A stretch of DNA of 64,000 bases, from NCBI GenBank assembly GCA_947452675.1, contig CANGDL010000001.1, forward strand, positions 62,001-126,000. Direction: 5' to 3'. This DNA is from Microbacteriaceae bacterium (GTDB lineage: Bacteria; Actinomycetota; Actinomycetes; Actinomycetales; Microbacteriaceae). A model generated the notes under the pieces. That model was not told the DNA's origin. It saw only the letters and a program-made list of their open reading frames with translations, and made no database searches. Below are positions 1 through 9,604 of the stretch, piece after piece (the first letter of the stretch is position 1; each line of letters opens with the position of its first letter). Both the position numbers and the translations under genes were made by a program.

Positions 1-1
1 G

Positions 2-445
2 CAGTGGAGCTGGGACTTCAACTACGTCAAGCAGAACGTTTACGAGTCTGGCATCCAATCGCAGTTTGCTGGCAAGGTCGGCAGCGAAGCCACTCTCCCA
101 GTTCTTTATCTACCGGTCAACAAGACGGTCGAACTAGACCTGACATCTCGCGACGTTATTCACTCTTTCTGGGTCGTCGACTTCCTTTACAAGAAGGACA
201 TGTTCCCTGCGCGCACAAACCACATGTATTTCACCCCAGAAAAGGTTGGAACCTACAAGGGTAAGTGTGCTGAGCTTTGCGGAGAGTTCCATTCGATGAT
301 GCTTTTCGAGGTCAAGGTGGTTCCTCAGGCTGAATACGACGCACACATTGCTCAACTAGCCGCGGCAGGAAACGTCGGCCAGCTCGACGCAACCTACTCA
401 CGCAACCAGAATCTTCCAGCAGACAACCCAGGAATCCGAGGCTAA
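2..445 (+). CDS. ctaC: Cytochrome c oxidase subunit II, C-terminal part (5' end outside window)
   Basis: Frame open from window start; CuA motif CAELCGEFHSMM; directly upstream of ctaD. Confidence 0.93.
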   Translation, partial: QWSWDFNYVKQNVYESGIQSQFAGKVGSEATLPVLYLPVNKTVELDLTSRDVIHSFWVVDFLYKKDMFPARTNHMYFTPEKVGTYKGKCAELCGEFHSMMLFEVKVVPQAEYDAHIAQLAAAGNVGQLDATYSRNQNLPADNPGIRG

Positions 446-451
446 CGAAGA

Positions 452-2122
452 ATGGCTACTGCAACCAAGACAAACGTAGGTAACGTAAAGAAGACTAAGG
501 GTCAAATCCTTGTCGACTGGCTCACTACGACCGATCACAAAAAGATCGGCTACCTATACCTGATCACCTCATTCTTATACTTCCTCCTCGGCGGCGTGAT
601 GGCACTAGTCATCCGCGCTCAGCTGGCAGCCCCTGGCCTCAACGTCGTCGCTACCAAGGAGCAATACAACCAGCTGTTCACAATGCACGGCACCATCATG
701 TTGCTCATGTTTGCAACACCTTTGTTCGCCGCGTTCGCAAACATCTTGATGCCGGTTCAGATTGGCGCCCCTGACGTTGCCTTCCCGCGGTTAAACGCAA
801 TCGCTTACTGGTTTTACTTCTTCGGCTCACTAGTTGCTGTCGCTGGGTTCTTCACGCCTCAGGGTGCAGCGAGCTTCGGTTGGTTTGCCTATGCGCCACT
901 TTCAAGCACCACTTTCTCTCCGGGATTGGGTGGAGACCTGTGGGTATTCGGCCTAGCCCTGGGTGGTTTCGGAACGATCATGGGTGGCGTCAACTTCATC
1001 ACCACCGTTCTGACTATGCGTGCACCCGGCATGACCATGTGGCGTCTGCCAATCTTCACCTGGAACACCTTGGTTACTTCGATTCTGGTAATCATGTGTT
1101 TCCCTCCTTTGGCAGCGGCGTTGTTCGCTCTTGGTGCTGACCGCCGCTTTGGCGCTCACATCTTCGACCCAGCCAACGGTGGCCCGATGCTTTGGGAACA
1201 CCTGTTCTGGTTCTTTGGTCACCCAGAGGTTTACATCATTGCTCTTCCTTTCTTCGGCATTGTTTCTGAAATCTTCCCGGTATTCAGCCGAAAGCCAATC
1301 TTTGGTTATAAGACTCTGGTCTACGCAACCATCGCTATTGCAGCGCTTTCGATGACCGTTTGGGCTCACCACATGTATGTAACTGGAACCGTTTTGCTTC
1401 CGTTCTTCGCGTTCACCACAATGCTCATCGCAGTACCTACCGGCGTGAAGGTGTTCAACTGGATCGGTACCATGTGGAGGGGTTCTTTGACCTTCGAAAC
1501 CCCGATGCTCTGGTCTTTGGGATTCCTAGTTACTTTCATCTTTGGCGGTTTGACGGGTGTCATCCTGGCTTCGCCAGTTCTTGACTTCCACTTGTCAGAC
1601 AGCTATTTCGTGGTTGCCCACTTCCACTACGTAGTCTTCGGTACGGTCGTATTCGCGATGTTCGCAGGAATCTACTTCTGGTATCCAAAGATGACCGGAA
1701 AGATGCTGAACGAACGTCTCGGAAAGATTCACTTCTGGATGCTTTTCTTTGGTTTCCACATGACCTTCCTAATTCAGCACTGGTTGGGTGTCATGGGTAT
1801 GCCTCGTCGCTACGCAACCTACCTACCAGAAGACGGATTCACTTGGATGAACCAGTTGTCAACTTCCGGTTCTGCGCTTCTTGCACTGTCATTCATCCCA
1901 TTCCTATGGAACGTTTACATCACAGCTCGCAAGGGCACCTTGACCACGCTAAACGATCCTTGGGGCTACGGACGGTCACTAGAGTGGGCAACCGCTTCAC
2001 CGTTCCCACGTCACAACTTCACTTCGATTCCTCGCGTTCGTTCAGAATCGCCTGCATTCGACCTGAACCACCCAGAGTTCGCAGCGCCGGAAGCTCAGGC
2101 TTCAGGAACCAAGAAGGGCTAA
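452..2122 (+). CDS. ctaD: Cytochrome c oxidase subunit I
   Basis: 556 aa; [15 protein letters not shown] and HFHYVVFG heme-copper oxidase motifs. Confidence 0.98.
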   Translation: MATATKTNVGNVKKTKGQILVDWLTTTDHKKIGYLYLITSFLYFLLGGVMALVIRAQLAAPGLNVVATKEQYNQLFTMHGTIMLLMFATPLFAAFANILMPVQIGAPDVAFPRLNAIAYWFYFFGSLVAVAGFFTPQGAASFGWFAYAPLSSTTFSPGLGGDLWVFGLALGGFGTIMGGVNFITTVLTMRAPGMTMWRLPIFTWNTLVTSILVIMCFPPLAAALFALGADRRFGAHIFDPANGGPMLWEHLFWFFGHPEVYIIALPFFGIVSEIFPVFSRKPIFGYKTLVYATIAIAALSMTVWAHHMYVTGTVLLPFFAFTTMLIAVPTGVKVFNWIGTMWRGSLTFETPMLWSLGFLVTFIFGGLTGVILASPVLDFHLSDSYFVVAHFHYVVFGTVVFAMFAGIYFWYPKMTGKMLNERLGKIHFWMLFFGFHMTFLIQHWLGVMGMPRRYATYLPEDGFTWMNQLSTSGSALLALSFIPFLWNVYITARKGTLTTLNDPWGYGRSLEWATASPFPRHNFTSIPRVRSESPAFDLNHPEFAAPEAQASGTKKG

Positions 2123-2128
2123 TCGACC

Positions 2129-2545
2129 ATGAAGTTCAACGGAAGACTCTTCTGGTTTCTAACCGCGTTCTACTTTGTTGACGCTGCCGGATATGCCATC
2201 TGGTTTAGCAACTCTAACGGTGGTCGCTTTGAACCAATTGGCACCGCGGCAATTTCGATGCTTGCCATCATGTCTGCTTTCCTTGCCTTCTATCTGCAGA
2301 AGACAGACAAGGTTCAAGGTGTCGTACCTGAGGACCGCCTGGATGCCAACATTGAGGATGGTGACACAGAGATCGGTTTCTTCGCTCCATGGAGCTGGTG
2401 GCCATTCTTCTTGGGTCTATTCGGTTCAATCGTGTTCGCCGCTTTGGCAATCGGATGGTGGTTGTTCTTCATCGGATTCCCACTAGCTCTGGTGGCGTTG
2501 ATCGGCTTCGTGTTCGAGTTCCACCGCGGACAGTACGCACACTAA
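2129..2545 (+). CDS. ctaF: Actinobacterial cytochrome c oxidase subunit IV
   Basis: 138 aa membrane protein directly after ctaD; typical N-terminus and ENIEDGDTEIGFFAPWSWWP-like region. Confidence 0.92.
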   Translation: MKFNGRLFWFLTAFYFVDAAGYAIWFSNSNGGRFEPIGTAAISMLAIMSAFLAFYLQKTDKVQGVVPEDRLDANIEDGDTEIGFFAPWSWWPFFLGLFGSIVFAALAIGWWLFFIGFPLALVALIGFVFEFHRGQYAH

Positions 2546-2554
2546 GTTTCTAAC

Positions 2555-2586
2555 AAGAAAGCCCCTCCTTCGGGAGGGGCTTTCTT
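2555..2586. terminator. Bidirectional rho-independent terminator-like hairpin
   Basis: gaaagcccctcc-ttcg-ggaggggctttc: 12-bp perfect stem with TTCG loop between convergent genes. Confidence 0.9.
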
Positions 2587-2587
2587 A

Positions 2588-2905
2588 TTACTTGTTGAGC
2601 GGGTGCTCGATGAAGCCATCAGCGTGGGAACTGATTACCTCAGAGATAACCACTCTGTAGGCCTCGTACCAGCGCTTTGATTGGCGCTTTGCCTCCAAGT
2701 GTGTTTCATCCCGGCTAAAGGCTCTCAGCGACTCCTGCGAATCGAAATAGTAGACGACACTTCTTTCGGTGCGATCCTCGCTCCACCAGCGCTCAGCGCC
2801 GACATAGCCCGGTGTGGCTAGCGCAACATCCATGATGATCGCATCCAGCCGGTGGAACTCTTCGTCATAGACACCGGGCTTGAAAATAAAGGTCGCTGAA
2901 ATCAT
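2588..2905 (-). CDS. Antibiotic biosynthesis monooxygenase (ABM) superfamily protein
   Basis: 105 aa small ferredoxin-like-fold ABM pattern (FKPG...ATPGYVGAERWWSEDR...VVYYFDSQESLRAFSRDETH). Confidence 0.7.
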   Translation of the reverse strand: MISATFIFKPGVYDEEFHRLDAIIMDVALATPGYVGAERWWSEDRTERSVVYYFDSQESLRAFSRDETHLEAKRQSKRWYEAYRVVISEVISSHADGFIEHPLNK

Positions 2906-2947
2906 TCAGTCAGTATCTCAGGTTTGCCGGGGGAGAGGTTAAAGCAA

Positions 2948-2976
2948 TGGGTCGGAACCCAAAGGATTCCGACCCA
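2948..2976 (-). terminator. Hairpin downstream of qcrB, probable terminator
   Basis: tgggtcggaa / ttccgaccca 10-bp perfect stem with 9-nt loop between qcrB stop and ABM gene. Confidence 0.6.
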
Positions 2977-2992
2977 GATGCTCGAGCGTTTG

Positions 2993-4675
2993 CTATTTCT
3001 TAGCAGCAGGCTTCTTGGCCACTGGCTTCTTGGCTGCGGTTACAGCCTTCTTCTTAGGGGCCTCCGTTACAGCTGGTGCATGATCGTGGTGCGCGGCATC
3101 AAGTTCGCCCTGAGAAACCGGCGCAATGCGGTCTTCGAAGTAGAAACGAGATAGACCGGCACGAAGGCGAGCACGAAGGGTGATCTTGCCCTGTGCGTTT
3201 GGACGAGCAAGTGTCGGCTGGTAGTCCTTGAAGTCAACCAACTTGTATTGCTCAAACGCGTCAAGAGGCTCGTGAACCTCGATGTATTCACCGTGAGGCA
3301 TGCGGATGATTCGACCAGACTCGCGACCGTGGAGGGCAATCTCGCGGTCCTTGCGCTGAAGCGAAAGACAGACTCTCTTGGTGATGATGTAGGCAATGAT
3401 TGGGCCAACGATGAGGATAATCTGAATCGCGTTCAAAACATTGTTTAACGACAACAAGAAGTTTGTTGCAATCAAGTCTGTGCTTGCGCCAGCCCATAGA
3501 GCCGCGTAGAAAGTCACACCTGCGGCACCAATCGCGGTGCGAGTAGGTGCGTTGCGAGGACGGTCAAGAACGTGGTGCTCTCGCTTGTCTCCGGTAACCC
3601 AAGCCTCGAGGAATGGATAGAGTGCAACAACGGCCAAGAAACCAACACCGACAATCATCGGAAGAAGGATGTTCCATGCCCAGGTAACTCCACCGGCGTG
3701 GACCTCTAGGTGGCTTGGAGCTAGACGTAGTGCACCGTCAAGGAAGCCGATGTACCAGTCAGGCTGCGTTCCAGCCGAAACAGGAGATGGGTCATAGCCA
3801 CCGTAGTTCCATACCGGGTTGATCGTGAAGGTAGCGGCAACCAGCATGATCACACCGAACACGATGAAGAAGAAACCGCCAGCCTTTGCAACGTATACAG
3901 GCATTAGTGGGTAACCGACGACGTTAGAGTCCTTACGGCCCGGGCCTGAGTAGTGCGTGTGCTTGTGGATTACAACCATAAACAAGTGGATAACGATGAA
4001 AATCAAGATCAACGCTGGCACGAGCAAGATGTGAAGACCGTATAAACGGGCAACGATCTGCTCACCAGGGAATTCGCCACCGAACAAGAGTGATGAGGTG
4101 TAGGCGCCGATAACGGGTAGGCCCTTGATCATTCCATCGATGATGCGAAGACCGTTTCCTGAAAGCAAGTCGTCAGGCAGTGAGTAACCGGTGAAGCCGG
4201 CAGCCATACCTAGAACGAACAGCATGAAACCAACTACCCAGTTAATTTCGCGTGGCTTGCGGAACGCGCCGGTGAAGAACACGCGAAGCATGTGAAGACC
4301 AGCTGCGGCAACGAAAAGCAGAGCGGCCCAGTGGTGAACCTGGCGCATTAGCAGACCGCCGCGAACCTCAAACGAGATGTCTAGGGTCGACGCGTAAGCG
4401 ATCGACATTTCGGCACCCTTCAGAGGACCATAGACACCGTCATAAATGACAGGGGTCATGGCTGGCTGGAAGAAGAAGGTGAGGAAGGTGCCTGAAAGCA
4501 GCAAGACGAAGAAGCTGTACAGGGCTACTTCACCAAGCATGAATGACCAGTGGTCAGGGAAGATTTTGCGACCGAACTCCTTTAGGATTCCGGCTACACC
4601 GACGCGCTCGTCGAGGTAGTTAGCGGTTCCGGCAAGGAATCCACCTTTTTTCTGAGTGTTTACAGCAGTGCTCAT
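2993..4675 (-). CDS. qcrB: Cytochrome bc1 complex cytochrome b subunit with Lys/Ala-rich C-terminal tail
   Basis: 560 aa; RQVHHWAALLFVAAAGLHMLRVFF, WNYGGYDPSPVSAGTQPDWYIGFLDG motifs. Confidence 0.97.
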   Translation of the reverse strand: MSTAVNTQKKGGFLAGTANYLDERVGVAGILKEFGRKIFPDHWSFMLGEVALYSFFVLLLSGTFLTFFFQPAMTPVIYDGVYGPLKGAEMSIAYASTLDISFEVRGGLLMRQVHHWAALLFVAAAGLHMLRVFFTGAFRKPREINWVVGFMLFVLGMAAGFTGYSLPDDLLSGNGLRIIDGMIKGLPVIGAYTSSLLFGGEFPGEQIVARLYGLHILLVPALILIFIVIHLFMVVIHKHTHYSGPGRKDSNVVGYPLMPVYVAKAGGFFFIVFGVIMLVAATFTINPVWNYGGYDPSPVSAGTQPDWYIGFLDGALRLAPSHLEVHAGGVTWAWNILLPMIVGVGFLAVVALYPFLEAWVTGDKREHHVLDRPRNAPTRTAIGAAGVTFYAALWAGASTDLIATNFLLSLNNVLNAIQIILIVGPIIAYIITKRVCLSLQRKDREIALHGRESGRIIRMPHGEYIEVHEPLDAFEQYKLVDFKDYQPTLARPNAQGKITLRARLRAGLSRFYFEDRIAPVSQGELDAAHHDHAPAVTEAPKKKAVTAAKKPVAKKPAAKK

Positions 4676-4677
4676 TT

Positions 4678-5724
4678 TTAACGCTCCCAGAAGCTAGGGC
4701 CAACAGGCTCGGTGAAGTCGCTCTGCGCGATTAGGTAACCCTCTGCGTCAACTGCGATTGGCAGCTGAGGAAGTGGGCGTGATGCAGGACCGAAGATTAC
4801 CTTGCACTCGTCAGTGACATCGAAGGTCGACTGGTGGCAAGGGCAAAGAAGGTGGTGGGTGTGCTGCTCGTACAAGGCAACTGGGCAACCGACGTGGGTG
4901 CAAATCTTGCTGTATGCAACGATTCCGTCATAAGACCAACCCTTTCGCTCGGCAGTCTCTTTGAGCTCACTCGGGTCTAGACGAACAAGGAGAACCGCAG
5001 CCTTCGCCTTTTCCTCGAGTTTGTGGTGCTCTAGGTCGGCCAAACCCTCTGGAATGACGTGGAATACGGAACCTAGGGTTACGTCGGATGCCTTGATTGG
5101 TAGGCCGGTAGGGTCCTTGGTTAGTCGAGTTCCGGCCTTCCACATGGTGTGACGAAGGGTGTCCTTAGGGTTTGGCCCTAGATCTCCAAAGAAGAAAATT
5201 GCCGGGATTGGGAACAATGCCAAGGCGCCATAAAGAGAGCGGCGGATTAGTTTTCTGCGCGAGAAACCAGACTCGCTGTCGGCCAGCTTGATGATTTCAA
5301 CAGCTCGCGCTCGAACTTCTTCACTGCCACGAGTCTGGTGGCGTTCTTCGGCAACCTCGGCGTCTGGCATAAGGGTCTTTGCCCAGTGAACTGCACCGAT
5401 TCCGATGCCAAAAAGACCAAGAGTGATGCCAAGCCCCATGAACAAGGTGTTGTTGCGCACAGTGCCAAGATCATCGCTTAGTGGGAAGGCGAAGTATGCG
5501 TAGATCGAGAAGATCGAACCAACTACAGACGCCAAGAAAAGTGCAGCAACCTGGCGAGCAGCAGCCTTTTCGTGCTTAACGCTCTTGTCGGTCATGCGAA
5601 CGCGGTGTGGCTCAAGACCTGGGTCAGCAACCTTGTCAGATGCGATAACCGCTAATCCAGCTGCGTAGTCGTGCTCAGGTTCGTGCGAACCCTTCCCAGA
5701 TGCGATGCTCTTGCTGTCGCTCAC
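4678..5724 (-). CDS. qcrA: Ubiquinol-cytochrome c reductase Rieske iron-sulfur subunit
   Basis: CTHVGCP...CPCHQSTFD Rieske motifs; likely GTG start at 5724 (VSDSKSIASG), shorter than ORF track. Confidence 0.95.
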   Translation of the reverse strand: MSDSKSIASGKGSHEPEHDYAAGLAVIASDKVADPGLEPHRVRMTDKSVKHEKAAARQVAALFLASVVGSIFSIYAYFAFPLSDDLGTVRNNTLFMGLGITLGLFGIGIGAVHWAKTLMPDAEVAEERHQTRGSEEVRARAVEIIKLADSESGFSRRKLIRRSLYGALALFPIPAIFFFGDLGPNPKDTLRHTMWKAGTRLTKDPTGLPIKASDVTLGSVFHVIPEGLADLEHHKLEEKAKAAVLLVRLDPSELKETAERKGWSYDGIVAYSKICTHVGCPVALYEQHTHHLLCPCHQSTFDVTDECKVIFGPASRPLPQLPIAVDAEGYLIAQSDFTEPVGPSFWER

Positions 5725-5767
5725 TGATAACTCCCTATTTATTCGTTTAAAACTTGGGTCGAAAAAC

Positions 5768-6571
5768 TTAGTTTGATTTGGCGCCAAGCCAAATTGTGAT
5801 CGTGATGATCAATCCGAGTACGAAGATCCAGATGAATAGACCCTCAACAACTGGACCTAGGTTGCCAAGCTCATAGCCACCCGCTGACGGGTTGTTCTGA
5901 ACGTAAGTCAGGTAGGTGATGATGTCTTTCTTGTCGGTCGGGGTCAAGTTTGCATCGTTAAATACAGGCATGTTCTGCGGGCCGGTAAGCATGGCCTCAT
6001 AGATGTGGTCTGCCTTGGTGTGGGTAAGTGCAGGTGCATACTTTCCCTGGGTCAAAGCACCGCCGGCACCGACCGCGTTGTGACACATGGCACAGTTGAT
6101 GCGGAAAAGTTCCCCTCCGCGGGTCGCATTTCCGTTTGCCGCGATTTGTGCGTCGGTAGGGATAGCTGGGCCAGGACCTAGCGAACCTACATAGGCTGCG
6201 ATGGCATCGATTTCTTCACCGGTGAACTGGACCGGCTTAACCATTAGCTGTGGGCCAGAAGCCTGACCAGGCATACGACCTGTGTCAACCTGAAATTCGG
6301 CTGCTGCTGCGCCTACACCGATGAGGCTCGGTGCGTTTGCAGAACCTTCACCGTTCTTACCGTGGCAGCTAGCGCAGTTGGCGAGGAATAGTTTGTGACC
6401 TAGATCAACCTGTGCAGCATCTGCTGCCGCGGTTACTGGCTTTGTAGACTCGACGGCCGCGGTAGCCGCTGCATAACCGCCGCCGCTAACTGCAAGACCC
6501 GCCGCGATAACCAAAATCGCTGCCATAGGGTGTCGTCGTGAACCATTTAGGTTGCGCTTCATGAAAGCCAT
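5768..6571 (-). CDS. qcrC: Diheme cytochrome c subunit of bcc complex
   Basis: Two CXXCH motifs (CASCH, CAMCH), C-terminal TM helix; true start may be 6562. Confidence 0.95.
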   Translation of the reverse strand: MAFMKRNLNGSRRHPMAAILVIAAGLAVSGGGYAAATAAVESTKPVTAAADAAQVDLGHKLFLANCASCHGKNGEGSANAPSLIGVGAAAAEFQVDTGRMPGQASGPQLMVKPVQFTGEEIDAIAAYVGSLGPGPAIPTDAQIAANGNATRGGELFRINCAMCHNAVGAGGALTQGKYAPALTHTKADHIYEAMLTGPQNMPVFNDANLTPTDKKDIITYLTYVQNNPSAGGYELGNLGPVVEGLFIWIFVLGLIITITIWLGAKSN

Positions 6572-6590
6572 AGCAAAAATCTCCGTTGTT

Positions 6591-7208
6591 TTATTTCAAG
6601 ACGTAAACGATTAGGAATAGGCCAATCCAGACCACGTCAACGAAGTGCCAGTAGTAAGACACAACAATCGCGCTGGTTGCCTCATAGTGACCAAACTTCT
6701 TAGCAGCAAAGGTGCGGCCAATGATGATCAAGAAAGCGATTAGACCGCCGGTTACGTGAAGTGCGTGGAAGCCGGTGGTGATGTAGAACGCGCTGCCGTA
6801 TGAGTTTGCGTTCAGCATCACGCCTTCTGAGACCAAAGTCGCATACTCCCATACCTGCCCGGCAACGAAGACTGCGCCTAGAAGGTAGCTGAGGAAGAAC
6901 CACTCGACCATTCCCCACTTGACAGGGGAGAGGCCAGTTGCGCGAGGCTGAAGGCGCTCGGCAGCGAACACACCAAACTGGGCGGTGAACGACGAGCTCA
7001 CCAGGATCAAGGTGTTAACCAAGGCGAACGGAACGTTCAGAATCTTGGTGTCATGGGCCCAAATGTCTGGAGAGTTGGCGCGCAGGCTGAAGTACATTGC
7101 GAATAGAGCCGCAAAGAACATCACCTCGCTGCCAAGCCAAACGATGGTTCCTACCGAAGTGGAACTTGGGCGATTGATTGCAGGCTGCGTCAAAGTAGTC
7201 GAAGACAT
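6591..7208 (-). CDS. ctaE: Cytochrome c oxidase subunit III
   Basis: 205 aa; [44 protein letters not shown]. Confidence 0.96.
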   Translation of the reverse strand: MSSTTLTQPAINRPSSTSVGTIVWLGSEVMFFAALFAMYFSLRANSPDIWAHDTKILNVPFALVNTLILVSSSFTAQFGVFAAERLQPRATGLSPVKWGMVEWFFLSYLLGAVFVAGQVWEYATLVSEGVMLNANSYGSAFYITTGFHALHVTGGLIAFLIIIGRTFAAKKFGHYEATSAIVVSYYWHFVDVVWIGLFLIVYVLK

Positions 7209-7292
7209 GCTTAAATCCTAACCCCGAGCGAGCCGCGAATCGTTCAATTCCAGCCGTTTTTCTCACGATTTTCGGGCAATAAACTTGTCTCT

Positions 7293-8357
7293 ATGACTAG
7301 CGCATTGAACTGGCCGACGATTCTCGGCAAACTACTGCTCAAGAATGACCTTGAGCGAGTCGAGGCAAACTGGGCAATGCGCGAAATTATGTCTGGTGAT
7401 GCCACCGAAGCTCAGGTCGGAGCCTTCATGATGGCGCTTCGCTCAAAGGGCGAAACCGTGGACGAATTATCGGGCCTGGTAGATGTAATGCTGCAAAACT
7501 CCGTCATTTTGAACACCGGCCCGGATGCAGTCGACATAGTGGGGACCGGCGGCGACCTTTTCGGAACCGTAAACGTTTCGAGTATGGCTTCAATCTTGGT
7601 CGCGAGTGCCGGAATTCCGGTCATGAAGCATGGGTCACGCTCGGCTTCAGGCAAGACAGGCTCATCTGAAATGCTTGAGGTCCTTGGAGTTCGCTTGGAC
7701 CTATCGCCGGTTCGAGTAGCCGAGATCTTCAGAGAATGCGGAATCACATTCTTTTTTGCGCCCGTTTTTCACCCCGCAATGCGGCACGTAGCACCGATCC
7801 GCAAGCAGCTGGGTGTGCCAACGACCTTCAACTTTCTGGGTCCTTTGGCAAACCCGGCGCAGCCAATCGCAACCTCACTTGGTGTCGCCAACCCCTTTAT
7901 TGCTCCACTTATGGCGGCTGAAATGGCAGCTCGAGGACGCACCGCACTGGTTTTCCGGGGGTCGGATGGCCTGGATGAGCTAACCACCACAGGAACGAGC
8001 CAAATCTGGCAGGTCTCCGGGGGAGAAGTGCACGAATTTGAACTCGAACCGCAAAAATTCGGCCTAGGTCGCTCAAAGATTGAACAACTTATTGGCGGTG
8101 ACGCCCAGGAGAACGCCGCAGTCACCAACTCGCTTTTCGCGGGAGATAAATCAGGCAACCTCAAGGCAATTCGCGACATCGTCATTTTGAATGCGGCTGG
8201 AGGAGTGGTTGCCTATGAACTTGCCAAGGATGCGTCTCGAGTCGATGTTGACTTGGATGTTCGTTTCGAGGATGCAATCCAACGGGTTACCTCAGCCTTG
8301 GATTCAGGTGCAGCCCAGGCGAAACTTTCAGAATGGATTGCTGCCAGTCAGCTGTAG
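7293..8357 (+). CDS. trpD: Anthranilate phosphoribosyltransferase
   Basis: 354 aa; DIVGTGGD, KHGSRSASGKTGSSEMLEVLG, FLGPLANPA. Confidence 0.97.
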   Translation: MTSALNWPTILGKLLLKNDLERVEANWAMREIMSGDATEAQVGAFMMALRSKGETVDELSGLVDVMLQNSVILNTGPDAVDIVGTGGDLFGTVNVSSMASILVASAGIPVMKHGSRSASGKTGSSEMLEVLGVRLDLSPVRVAEIFRECGITFFFAPVFHPAMRHVAPIRKQLGVPTTFNFLGPLANPAQPIATSLGVANPFIAPLMAAEMAARGRTALVFRGSDGLDELTTTGTSQIWQVSGGEVHEFELEPQKFGLGRSKIEQLIGGDAQENAAVTNSLFAGDKSGNLKAIRDIVILNAAGGVVAYELAKDASRVDVDLDVRFEDAIQRVTSALDSGAAQAKLSEWIAASQL

Positions 8358-8449
8358 GCACGAACTAAAACACAAAATAATCGGGAGATACCTGATTGCC
8401 TATCAGAGGAACATTACTTGACATAATGTTCATTATCGGCGCTTGGCTC

Positions 8450-8926
8450 TCAGGCTGGGAAGTGGTCGGCTATCAGATTCGCCAACCCGTGCGGGGCAAT
8501 CAACTCACCGGTAGCAATTAGTTCTGGAACGCTCCACCAACGATATTCGAGCACGTCCCGTCGTTCATCGTCTGTCCAGCCTGAATCATCAAGCTCAAAG
8601 TCAGTCACCTGCAGTTTGTAGAAATGATCCGTGTATGTGTGATGATTTTCGCCGTCACCCCAATCCCATCGCCCTGAAATTTCGCCTAGTTTTTCTCCCA
8701 GGGCTTCCTGTGACACGACGATTCCGGTTTCTTCACGCAGCTCTCTAACGGCCGCTTCAAGAGGCGTCTCGCCTTCGTCAATGCCGCCACCCGGAGTGAT
8801 CCATCTAGGCGGCAAACCAACTTCGGGGTCAAAATGCGTGAGAAGAAGAAAAAATTGTTCGCGTGGGTTGGTTAGAAGGATTCTTGCGGTTTCTCGATGT
8901 TGTCCAGGATGCACCTTTAGCCTCAC
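8450..8926 (-). CDS. NUDIX hydrolase
   Basis: Nudix box GGGIDEGETPLEAAVRELREETGI; GTG start. Confidence 0.92.
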   Translation of the reverse strand: MRLKVHPGQHRETARILLTNPREQFFLLLTHFDPEVGLPPRWITPGGGIDEGETPLEAAVRELREETGIVVSQEALGEKLGEISGRWDWGDGENHHTYTDHFYKLQVTDFELDDSGWTDDERRDVLEYRWWSVPELIATGELIAPHGLANLIADHFPA

Positions 8927-8956
8927 TCAGATTTACTTGACATAACTACATTCGGG

Positions 8957-9568
8957 TTATTTTTGCTTTTTAGGCTGATATTTGAAAAATTTGAGTGAGC
9001 CTTGCATCAAATAACCGATGCAAATGGCAAAAATGAGGGTTCCTTCTCGCACTTGCCCGCCCATTAGCCAACCAATGGTTAGAACTACCAATTCGACCAA
9101 AGTTCGAACCTGCCAGAGTTTCCAGCCAAGAGTTTTGGTCAGCCCGAGCATGAGCCCGTCGCGCGGACCTGAGCCGAGATTCGACGTAATGTAAAGGCCG
9201 GTGGCAAAGGCCACGGTGCACATTCCCAGCACGAACATGCCAAAGTTTTCCCAATAGAAATCTAGTTTCGGCAGAAAAGGTGTCCAAAAATCCATCCATA
9301 GTCCAATCAAAATGGCATTCATGATGGACCCCAAGCCTGGTTTGATCTTGAGCGGTATCCAAAAAATAAGCACGATGCTGCTCACGATGATGCTCGCGAT
9401 GCCGTAACTGATGTGCAGCTGAATTGAGAATCCCTGGGCAAAGACATCCCAGGGTGGAATTCCAACGTGTGCATTCACCACCATTGCAACCGCCAGGCCA
9501 TAAATGAACAGCCCGAGGTTTAAGCGGAACAATCGCTTAACAGAATGACGGTTGAACCCAAGCTTCAT
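8957..9568 (-). CDS. YczE/YitT-like integral membrane protein
   Basis: 203 aa polytopic; GIPPWDVFAQGFS, SNLGSGPRDGLMLGLT motifs. Confidence 0.8.
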   Translation of the reverse strand: MKLGFNRHSVKRLFRLNLGLFIYGLAVAMVVNAHVGIPPWDVFAQGFSIQLHISYGIASIIVSSIVLIFWIPLKIKPGLGSIMNAILIGLWMDFWTPFLPKLDFYWENFGMFVLGMCTVAFATGLYITSNLGSGPRDGLMLGLTKTLGWKLWQVRTLVELVVLTIGWLMGGQVREGTLIFAICIGYLMQGSLKFFKYQPKKQK

Positions 9569-9604
9569 GCCACAAGCCTAGGTGGAGGCTGTAGTTTTGC
9601 AGGT

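Noticed and set aside
953-1372. 139-aa antisense ORF in ctaD
   Set aside because: Opposite a highly conserved COX1 coding region; no family resemblance
3000-3060. Short tandem repeat / CRISPR-like pattern
   Set aside because: Repeated cttcttgg units encode the KKPVAKKPAAKK tail of QcrB; no spacers or cas genes
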